29,910 nucleotides of DNA from JAIXWP01 sp049318685 (GTDB lineage Bacteria; Bacteroidota; Bacteroidia; Flavobacteriales_D; Sanyastnellaceae), in the NCBI GenBank assembly GCA_049318685.1, contig JBMOFW010000008.1, positions 1 through 29,910 of the forward strand, given 5' to 3'. How positions within the stretch are numbered: position 1 is the first letter of the stretch; each line of letters begins with the position of its first letter. A program made the translations under genes and the position numbers. Below are positions 1-6,216 of the stretch, one piece after another. Below the pieces are notes generated by a model. That model worked only from the letters and a program-made list of their open reading frames with translations, was not told the origin of the DNA and made no database searches.

Positions 1-33
1 CCGGTTGATCCAAGTATTGCAAGCTTCTTCATA

Positions 34-120
34 GTTTCTGGTTTCTGGTTTCTAGTTTCTGGTTTCTAATCTCTAATTTCTATCTCTAGCACACTAGCAC
101 ACTAGCATACTAGCAAACTA
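34..120. repeat. Dispersed intergenic repeat, copy 1 (7-bp then 8-bp tandem units)
   Basis: Seen directly: positions 34-85 are a degenerate 7-bp tandem array (GTTTCTG, GTTTCTG, GTTTCTA, GTTTCTG, GTTTCTA and decayed units). It runs straight into an 8-bp array at 86-120 (CTAGCACA, CTAGCACA, CTAGCATA, CTAGCAAA, CTA). The array ends exactly where the TAA stop of the minus-strand sufT-like gene begins (121-123). Related tracts lie at 4121-4220, 10151-10197 and 10653-10684. Bases 1-33 hold nothing I recognise. Function unknown. Confidence 0.85.
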
Positions 121-432
121 TTACAGAAACCCTAACTCCAACATGGCTTCTTGACTCATCATGCTTTTATCCCACGATGGTTCCCAGGTGATTTCGACTT
201 TGGCGCCGCTTACGCCTTCGATGCTGGCAACTTTTTGTTCAACTTCGGGTGGAAGGGTTTCTGCTACAGGACAAGAAGGCGAAGTGAGGGTCATCGTTAT
301 AGTCACGAATTGGTCGTCGTTGACATCGATATTGTATACCAATCCCAACTCATAGATATCTACGGGAATCTCTGGATCGTAGATCGTCTTGAGGACTTCG
401 ATGACTTTATTTTGCATTTCACTTCGTGTCAT
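121..432 (-). CDS. sufT: SUF-associated MIP18/DUF59 family protein (SufT-like)
   Basis: This 103-residue protein belongs to the MIP18/DUF59 (PaaD-like) family, which helps Fe-S cluster assembly or delivery in the cytosol. The family signature DPEIPVDIYELGLVY starts at residue 19, and the conserved cysteine is in SPSCPVAE (Cys54). It starts at ATG 430-432. It is the last gene of the suf operon, 10 bp after sufE, which supports a role in cluster maturation. Its stop codon touches an intergenic tandem repeat. The family is certain; the symbol sufT is used by analogy because small stand-alone DUF59 proteins in suf operons are usually called this. Confidence 0.9.
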   Translation of the reverse strand: MTRSEMQNKVIEVLKTIYDPEIPVDIYELGLVYNIDVNDDQFVTITMTLTSPSCPVAETLPPEVEQKVASIEGVSGAKVEITWEPSWDKSMMSQEAMLELGFL

Positions 433-442
433 AAGGCTGTGC

Positions 443-862
443 TTAGAGCTTATTGCCTACCAAGGCATATATTTTCATTTGTTTGATCATGGAGGCAAGT
501 CCGTTAGAACGGGTCGGACTAAGGTGTTGGGTCAATCCGATGTCCTGAACGAAATGCAAGTCTGCGTTGGCGATGACGTCTGCGGGTAAATTATTCATTA
601 CCCGAATCATCATCGAAATCAAGCCTTTGGTAATGATGGCATCACTATCCGCTTTGAAAGAGATGGTTTCGTCGGCATTACGCTCGGCATGCAACCAAAC
701 GCGCGATTGACATCCTTTGATCAAATGATCGTCGTTCTTGTAAGTTTCATCAATAACAGGCAAGTCTTTCCCGAGTTCAATGATGTATTCATACTTCTGC
801 ATCCAGTCGTCGAACATGGCAAACTCATTGATCAATTCCTGTTGTCTTTCTTCGAGAGTCAT
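443..862 (-). CDS. sufE: SufE-family sulfur acceptor protein
   Basis: SufE takes persulfide sulfur from the cysteine desulfurase SufS and passes it to the SufBCD scaffold. The protein has 139 residues, normal for the family. The acceptor cysteine is Cys51 in the conserved context KGCQSRVWL, followed by the expected region with a short ITKGL segment. It starts at ATG 860-862, which directly abuts the sufS stop codon with no spacer, implying translational coupling. The next gene on the strand is the sufT-like gene. Assignment is firm from both motif and operon position. Confidence 0.95.
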   Translation of the reverse strand: MTLEERQQELINEFAMFDDWMQKYEYIIELGKDLPVIDETYKNDDHLIKGCQSRVWLHAERNADETISFKADSDAIITKGLISMMIRVMNNLPADVIANADLHFVQDIGLTQHLSPTRSNGLASMIKQMKIYALVGNKL

Positions 863-2098
863 TTAACGCAACATTGTGAGCGCTTTATTTAGCGCTGCGA
901 TGAATAGGTCCACTTCTTCTTTGGTATTGTAAATCGCGAAAGAAGCCCGAATGGTTCCGGGAATACAAAAGTACTCCATTAAGGGCTGCGCACAATGGTG
1001 TCCGGTGCGCACGGCAACTCCCTGATTGTCGAGCAAAGTTCCAATATCAAAGGGATGAATACCTTCCACATTGAATGAGATCACAGATACTTTTTCGTCA
1101 TGGTCGGCATAAATGGTCACACCGTCGATGGCACGCAACTGCGCCGTGGCATACCGCAGCAGTTCTTGTTCATGATGATGAAGTGCTTCATGATCAAGTG
1201 ATGATGCAAAGTCGAGGGCGGCGCCGAAGGCGATAATACCTTCTATATTGGGTGTACCTGCTTCGAATTTGTGCGGAATTTCGTTGTAAGTGGTGCCGCT
1301 AAAGGAAACGGTCGAGATCATTTCACCTCCACCACGATAGGGCGGCATGGTTTCGAGAACTTCCGCTTTTCCATACAACACGCCGACACCGGTGGGTCCG
1401 TAAATTTTATGCGCACTGAATGCATAGAAATCACAGTCGAGGGCTTGAACGTCAATTGGAAAGTGCACAACGGATTGAGCGCCATCAATGAGTACGCGCG
1501 CACCAACAGTTTTTGCTTTGGTGATGATAAGCTCGATCGGATTGATCGTGCCCAAGGCGTTGGATACGTGATTTACCGCTACCAACTTGGTTTTCGATGA
1601 AATCAAGGAATCCAATTGATCGACGTCCCATTTTCCTTCTTGTGTAATTGGGATTACCTTGAGAATGGCACCTTTTTCTTCACAGAGCATTTGCCAAGGC
1701 ACAATATTGCTATGGTGTTCTAACCAAGAAACCAAAATTTCATCACCCGAATGAATGTTCATTCGGCCCCATGTAAAGGCCACCAGGTTGATGGAATCTG
1801 TAGTTCCGGAAGTGAAAATTATTTCGCGGTGTTCGCGTGCACGTATGAAAGCAGCGGTCTTTTTGCGCGTACTTTCAAACGCTTCTGTCGCCAAAGTGGC
1901 TAAGTGATGCACCCCACGATGAATATTCGCGTTGTAGTTGAGATAATAATTGGTAATGCTTTCTACAACAGCTAAAGGCTTTTGAGAAGTAGCAGCATTG
2001 TCAAAATACACAAGCGGATAGCCTTTTATTTCTTGGTGAAGAATGGGAAATTCATCACGCAAAGTAGCTACATCGAATTGTGTTTTGGTGGTTTCCAT
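863..2098 (-). CDS. sufS: Cysteine desulfurase SufS
   Basis: This is a PLP-dependent group II cysteine desulfurase that releases sulfur from L-cysteine as an enzyme-bound persulfide for Fe-S cluster assembly. It has 411 residues. The PLP-binding lysine is Lys231 in FSAHKIYGPTG, and the catalytic cysteine is Cys369 in RTGHHCAQP, a context typical of SufS rather than IscS. The HHSN segment near residue 128 is also conserved. It lies 2 bp after sufD and touches sufE. The junction with sufD repeats, base for base over 16 nt, the junction between sufC and sufD. Confidence 0.97.
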   Translation of the reverse strand: METTKTQFDVATLRDEFPILHQEIKGYPLVYFDNAATSQKPLAVVESITNYYLNYNANIHRGVHHLATLATEAFESTRKKTAAFIRAREHREIIFTSGTTDSINLVAFTWGRMNIHSGDEILVSWLEHHSNIVPWQMLCEEKGAILKVIPITQEGKWDVDQLDSLISSKTKLVAVNHVSNALGTINPIELIITKAKTVGARVLIDGAQSVVHFPIDVQALDCDFYAFSAHKIYGPTGVGVLYGKAEVLETMPPYRGGGEMISTVSFSGTTYNEIPHKFEAGTPNIEGIIAFGAALDFASSLDHEALHHHEQELLRYATAQLRAIDGVTIYADHDEKVSVISFNVEGIHPFDIGTLLDNQGVAVRTGHHCAQPLMEYFCIPGTIRASFAIYNTKEEVDLFIAALNKALTMLR

Positions 2099-2100
2099 GA

Positions 2101-3351
2101 TTAACTGTATAAGAGTCCTTTTGCGGAGAGGGCCTCGAGTACATGGATTCGAACAGCTTCGTTATCGACTTTGTTCAATACATCATTGATGAAAGCGGTG
2201 GTTAAGAGTTTACGGGCACTATCTTCACCGAGTCCGCGAGCGCGTAGATAGAACATAGCGCTTTCGTCAATTTGGCCTGTAGTGGTGCCGTGGCTGCATT
2301 TCACATCATCGGCATAAATTTCCAACTCAGGTTTGGTATTCATCGTGGCATCTTCTCCCACAAGCACGTTCGCGTTGTTTTGATACGCGTTTGTTTTTTG
2401 AGCGTCTTTGCGCACATATACTTTACCATTGAATACACCTGTAGCCTGATCGAAGAGGATGCCTTTGTACAACTCATTGCTGTTGCAATTGGGGTAGCGA
2501 TGTTCCACCATTGTGTGATTATCGATCAATTGCTTGCGGCGTGGCAGATAGAATCCGTTGATGTGTGCTTCGATGTTTTGACCATCGAGCACCATACGCA
2601 AGTCGTTGCGCACCCATCCACCATCTACGGTAAGTGTGTTGAAATTGGAATAGGCATTCGAAGCAAGGTGAAGACGATCTATGGCAATATGAAATTGATC
2701 ATCTTTTTCTGCTTGGATTTTTACATATTCCATGCGGGCATTTTCCTCGACACGCGCCTGGAGACCTCGAATGATCAGGGTTTTTGTGTTTTCAATCCCG
2801 TGAAATGTTTCTGTAATATGGATAGATGCACTTTGGAGTACATGCACAAACACCGCTGCGGTAGAGAGTGTTTGAGCGGAATTGTTGAGGTGTACAATAT
2901 GGATATTTTTATCCAAAATTGTATTCTTTGCTACCTGAATAAATACTGCACTGCTGCTTGATTGACGCGCCAGTGCATCGAAAAAGTGAATGGCTTCTTC
3001 CGGTTGGAATGAGGCTAGATCAGCAGATGAAATATTCTGATTGAATCGAATAGACAAACCCTTGATGTCATTCAATTGAGAATGACTTGGGCTATATTGA
3101 CCATTAATAAATACAATGCGTAGTGCATTGAGATCAGTAATGATGGTGTCTTCGAGACCTTGTGTGTTTTCTTCTTTGGTCCACTTCCATTCTTCAGCCG
3201 CGATGCGCGTTGTGCGTGTGTATTTCCATTCTTCATGGCGTGTTGTGGGCAGTTCAAAGTGCTCCACATTTGCTGAAGAGGAAAGTACACCGGCATGCGC
3301 AGCCAACGTGGTCCATTTTTCTTTCGGTGATGAAGCCGTTGTGGTTTCCAT
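2101..3351 (-). CDS. sufD: Fe-S cluster assembly scaffold protein SufD
   Basis: SufD is the SufB paralogue that pairs with SufB and SufC to form the scaffold on which clusters are built. The protein has 416 residues. It carries the SufB/SufD core beta-helix (about residues 120-370) with conserved pieces such as NGKVYVRKDAQKTNAYQ and EIYADDVKCSHGTTTGQID near residues 310-365. It lies between sufC and sufS with 2-bp gaps on both sides, so one polycistronic mRNA is expected. The N-terminal 100 residues are variable, as is common for SufD. Confidence 0.96.
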   Translation of the reverse strand: METTTASSPKEKWTTLAAHAGVLSSSANVEHFELPTTRHEEWKYTRTTRIAAEEWKWTKEENTQGLEDTIITDLNALRIVFINGQYSPSHSQLNDIKGLSIRFNQNISSADLASFQPEEAIHFFDALARQSSSSAVFIQVAKNTILDKNIHIVHLNNSAQTLSTAAVFVHVLQSASIHITETFHGIENTKTLIIRGLQARVEENARMEYVKIQAEKDDQFHIAIDRLHLASNAYSNFNTLTVDGGWVRNDLRMVLDGQNIEAHINGFYLPRRKQLIDNHTMVEHRYPNCNSNELYKGILFDQATGVFNGKVYVRKDAQKTNAYQNNANVLVGEDATMNTKPELEIYADDVKCSHGTTTGQIDESAMFYLRARGLGEDSARKLLTTAFINDVLNKVDNEAVRIHVLEALSAKGLLYS

Positions 3352-3353
3352 GA

Positions 3354-4112
3354 TTAGGCTTTTTCTGCTACTTCTTCTTTGATCCAGTCGTATCCGCGCT
3401 CTTCCAGTTCAAGCGCCAATTCTTTGGTACCTGATTTTACGATGCGGCCTTTGTACAACACGTGTACAAAGTCGGGAACGATGAACTCCAACAAGCGTTG
3501 ATAGTGTGTGATGACTACGAATGAACGTTCGGGACTGCGCATGGCATTTACGCCATTGGCCACAATACGCAAGGCATCGATATCGAGACCAGAGTCTGTT
3601 TCATCGAGAATTGCGAGTTTCGGATCGAGCATCGCCATTTGAAATACTTCATTGCGTTTCTTTTCACCACCACTGAAACCTTCGTTGACAGAGCGATTGG
3701 TGAGTTGACCATCGAGTTCAACGAGTTTAGATTTTTCATTGACCAAAGCCAAAAATTCTTTGGCTGAGAGCGCTGGTAAACCGCGGTATTCACGCACCTC
3801 GCCAACAGCCGCTTTAAGGAAGTTGATGTTGCTAACCCCGGGGATTTCTACCGGATATTGAAATGCGAGAAACAGTCCTTCGCGAGCGCGATCTTCTGGA
3901 CTCATTTCAAGCAAATTTTTTCCATTGAAAATGACTTCACCGCCGGTTACTTCATAATCTTCCTTGCCTGCCAATACGGAGGCGAGTGTAGATTTTCCGG
4001 AACCATTGGGTCCCATGATGGCGTGCACTTCGCCCGGCTTTACTTCAAAATTCAACCCACGAAGGATTTCCTTCTCTTCGATGCGGGCATGTAAATTTTT
4101 TATTTCAATCAT
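3354..4112 (-). CDS. sufC: Fe-S assembly ATPase SufC
   Basis: SufC is the soluble ABC-type ATPase of the SufBC2D complex; ATP hydrolysis drives scaffold rearrangement. The protein has 252 residues. Walker A is GPNGSGKST at 34-42. The Q-loop is in AFQYPVEIPG, the signature is FSGGEKKRNE and Walker B is LAILDETDSGLD. The SGGEKKR variant is typical of SufC rather than of transporter ATPases. It has no membrane segment. Its upstream neighbour sufB is 100 bp away, separated by a tandem-repeat insertion, while sufD follows after 2 bp. Confidence 0.98.
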   Translation of the reverse strand: MIEIKNLHARIEEKEILRGLNFEVKPGEVHAIMGPNGSGKSTLASVLAGKEDYEVTGGEVIFNGKNLLEMSPEDRAREGLFLAFQYPVEIPGVSNINFLKAAVGEVREYRGLPALSAKEFLALVNEKSKLVELDGQLTNRSVNEGFSGGEKKRNEVFQMAMLDPKLAILDETDSGLDIDALRIVANGVNAMRSPERSFVVITHYQRLLEFIVPDFVHVLYKGRIVKSGTKELALELEERGYDWIKEEVAEKA

Positions 4113-4120
4113 TATTTTTG

Positions 4121-4220
4121 GCTGTAAGCTGTAAGCTATAAGCTACAAGCATTAATATCTAATTCTCTAATTCTCTATTTCATTTTCTCTAGCACACTGC
4201 CACACTAGCATACTAGCCAA
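4121..4220. repeat. Dispersed intergenic repeat, copy 2, between sufB and sufC
   Basis: Seen directly: 7-bp units at 4121-4162 (GCTGTAA, GCTGTAA, GCTATAA, GCTACAA, GCATTAA, TATCTAA), then a degenerate TTCTCTA tract. After that come 8-bp units at 4189-4220 (CTAGCACA, CTGCCACA, CTAGCATA, CTAGCCAA). The last unit contains the sufB stop codon (TAG, complement of 4213-4215). The layout matches copy 1 in the same orientation. It splits an otherwise tightly packed operon. Confidence 0.85.
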
Positions 4221-5661
4221 CGCTTCCTTCAAGGGAGATCGCTAATAGTTTTTGTGCTTCAACTGCAAATTCCATAGGCAATTTGTTGAGTACTTCTTTA
4301 GCGTATCCATTTACGATCAATGAAATGGCTTTTTCTTGATCGATGCCACGTTGGAGGCAATAGAAGATTTGGTCTTCACCAATTTTCGATGTGGTGGCTT
4401 CGTGTTCCACTTTCGCGGTTTTGTTTTTTACCTCGATATAAGGGAAGGTGTGTGCTCCGCAATGATCGGTCATGAGCAATGAATCGCATTGTGAAAAATT
4501 GCGTGCATGATCGGCCGATTTGTTGATTTGCACCAACCCGCGGTAGCTGTTGTTGCTGTTTCCGGCGCTAATACCTTTAGAGATGATAGTGCTATTGGTA
4601 TGTTTTCCAATATGAATCATTTTGGTGCCGGTATCTGCTTGTTGGGCATTGTTGGTCACAGCGACAGAATAGAACTCGCCAACACTGTAGTCTCCTTTCA
4701 AAATACAAGAAGGATATTTCCAGGTAATGGCTGATCCCGTTTCAACTTGGGTCCACGAAATTTTAGAATGATTTCCTTCACAGAGTCCACGTTTGGTAAC
4801 GAAGTTGAACACGCCGCCTTTGCCATTTTTATCACCGGGATACCAGTTTTGTACGGTGCTGTATTTGATCTCGGCATCTTGATGTGCAACGAGTTCAACG
4901 ACGGCAGCGTGCAATTGGTTTTCATCACGCTGAGGAGCGGTGCACCCTTCGAGGTATGAAACATAAGCTCCGGCGTCGGCCACCACCAAGGTGCGTTCGA
5001 ATTGTCCGGTGCCAGCTTCGTTGATTCGGAAGTACGTGCTCAATTCCATAGGACATTTAACGCCTTTTGGAATGTAACAGAATGAACCGTCGGTGAAGAC
5101 GGCACTGTTTAGTGCAGCGTAAAAATTGTCTGTCTTAGGAACGACTGTGCCTAGATATTTTTTTACCAACTCAGGATGTTCTTGAACAGCTTCACTCATT
5201 GAGCAGAAGATGATTCCGAGTTCGGCGAGTTTTTCTTTAAACGAGGTCGCTACAGAAACCGAGTCCATTACAAAGTCGACAGCTACACCGCTCAGGCGTT
5301 TTTGCTCTTCGAGCGAAATGCCGAGTTTTTCCATGGTGCGGCGCAATTCCGGATCGATTTCATCGAGGCTGTTGTATTTCTTTTTTTGCTTTGGAGCAGC
5401 GTAATAAGAAATGGCTTGGAAATCAGGTTTTGTATACGAAACGTGCGCCCATTCGGGTTCTGTCATTTTTTGCCAGATGCGAAAAGCATCCAAGCGCCAT
5501 TCGAGCAACCATTCGGGTTCTTCCTTTTTAGCGGAAATGAAACGAATGATGTCTTCATTGAGACCGGCTGGGGCTCTGTCAGATTCGATATTGGTGGTAA
5601 AGCCGAATTCGTAATCTTTATTGGTAACCGAGTCTAATAATTCGTCGCCTTCGTATGCCAT
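4213..5661 (-). CDS. sufB: Fe-S cluster assembly scaffold protein SufB
   Basis: SufB is the main scaffold subunit on which the nascent Fe-S cluster forms, working with SufC and SufD. At 482 residues it has the usual length. Family-typical blocks include IPKGVKCPMELSTYFRIN in the middle, YLEGCTAPQRDENQLHAAVVEL and the C-terminal HCGAHTFPYIEVKNKTAKVEHEATTSKIGEDQ (the first parts suffice to identify it). It starts at ATG 5659-5661, 6 bp after the sufA-like gene. Its final codons run into an 8-bp tandem repeat that supplies the TAG stop, so the extreme C-terminus (SVG) may have been changed by the repeat. Confidence 0.98.
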   Translation of the reverse strand: MAYEGDELLDSVTNKDYEFGFTTNIESDRAPAGLNEDIIRFISAKKEEPEWLLEWRLDAFRIWQKMTEPEWAHVSYTKPDFQAISYYAAPKQKKKYNSLDEIDPELRRTMEKLGISLEEQKRLSGVAVDFVMDSVSVATSFKEKLAELGIIFCSMSEAVQEHPELVKKYLGTVVPKTDNFYAALNSAVFTDGSFCYIPKGVKCPMELSTYFRINEAGTGQFERTLVVADAGAYVSYLEGCTAPQRDENQLHAAVVELVAHQDAEIKYSTVQNWYPGDKNGKGGVFNFVTKRGLCEGNHSKISWTQVETGSAITWKYPSCILKGDYSVGEFYSVAVTNNAQQADTGTKMIHIGKHTNSTIISKGISAGNSNNSYRGLVQINKSADHARNFSQCDSLLMTDHCGAHTFPYIEVKNKTAKVEHEATTSKIGEDQIFYCLQRGIDQEKAISLIVNGYAKEVLNKLPMEFAVEAQKLLAISLEGSVG

Positions 5662-5667
5662 GATCGG

Positions 5668-5994
5668 TTAGATTGAGAAACTTTCTCCGCAACCACAGGT
5701 GCGAGAGGCGTTTGGGTTTTTAAATTCGAATCCTTTGCCATTGAGACCTCCGGCATAGTTGAGTTCGGTTCCAACGAGGTAGAGAAAAGATTTTCTATCA
5801 ACCACTACTTTCACTCCATTGTCTTCGAAAACTTGGTCTCCTTCTTTCATTTCTTGGTCGAAGGTGAGTTGATACATCAGACCACTGCAACCACCGCCTT
5901 CGACGCCAACTCTTACGAAAGATCCGGCAGGGTGTTTTTCATCTGCGAGCAATTTGATCACTTGTTCGCGGGCGCTATCATTCACTTTGATCAT
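5668..5994 (-). CDS. sufA: HesB/IscA-type A-type carrier protein (SufA-like)
   Basis: A-type carriers accept Fe-S clusters from the scaffold and hand them to target proteins. The protein has 108 residues and the three invariant cysteines: Cys36 in GGGCSGLMY, and Cys100 and Cys102 in the C-terminal CGCGESF. It is the first gene of the suf operon. Its ATG (5992-5994) lies about 85 nt downstream of the predicted transcription start. I cannot separate SufA from ErpA/IscA by sequence alone; the operon position favours SufA. Confidence 0.94.
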   Translation of the reverse strand: MIKVNDSAREQVIKLLADEKHPAGSFVRVGVEGGGCSGLMYQLTFDQEMKEGDQVFEDNGVKVVVDRKSFLYLVGTELNYAGGLNGKGFEFKNPNASRTCGCGESFSI

Positions 5995-6011
5995 TTGTGC
6001 GTTTTTACGTT

Positions 6012-6078
6012 AAACCCGTAGAAGTGTAGAATGTTCTGGGCCGCCTATTTTTATTTAGACCACTTCTAAATTGGGTTT
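6012..6078 (-). promoter_or_regulatory. Inverted repeat in the suf mRNA leader
   Basis: Read on the minus strand, the 5' arm AAACCCAATTTAGAAGTG (6078 to 6061) pairs with the 3' arm CACTTCTACGGGTTT (6026 to 6012). This gives 6 bp plus 8 bp of perfect pairing, interrupted by AATT opposite C, around a 34-nt loop. The 5' arm begins about where transcription from the predicted promoter should start, and the 3' arm ends 17 nt before the sufA-like ATG. It could be an RNA leader structure or a DNA operator dyad. The pairing is seen; the function is inference. Confidence 0.55.
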
Positions 6079-6084
6079 GGAAGG

Positions 6085-6116
6085 CAAAAATACCATGAAA
6101 AAGGTATTGAGCCAAA
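6085..6116 (-). promoter_or_regulatory. Predicted promoter of the suf operon
   Basis: On the minus strand TTTG (6116-6113) is followed after exactly 20 nt by TATTTTTG (6092-6085). This is a full match to the Bacteroidota primary-sigma consensus TTTG ... TAnnTTTG with the usual spacing. Transcription would start near 6078-6080, giving a leader of about 84 nt before the sufA-like gene. The rest of the 6117-6216 gap holds no gene or terminator I can support. Confidence 0.65.
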
Positions 6117-6216
6117 AAAATTGCGATTTGTTGGCTCGTTTCAGTGCATGAATGGCGCGAGGATCTTGAGTAATAGAGTATCACACCGATTTTGGCGGTT
6201 GCATTGTGCGAGGCTC

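Noticed and set aside
34..120. A CRISPR array or MITE, suggested by tandem repeats
   Set aside because: Units are only 7-8 bp without spacers, and no terminal inverted repeats or target-site duplications are visible.
2272..2961. A 229-residue plus-strand open frame opposite sufD
   Set aside because: The minus strand there encodes an unmistakable SufD within a tight operon; the plus frame has no recognisable domain.
6095..6151. An 18-codon plus-strand frame (MKKVLSQKNCDLLARFSA) in the gap before the suf operon
   Set aside because: It overlaps the predicted suf promoter on the other strand, has no promoter of its own that I can see, and is too short to support.
5995..6216. A tRNA or small structured RNA gene in the largest gap
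   Set aside because: No T-loop (GGTTCRA) or cloverleaf pairing was found; the only structure is the inverted repeat reported in the suf leader.
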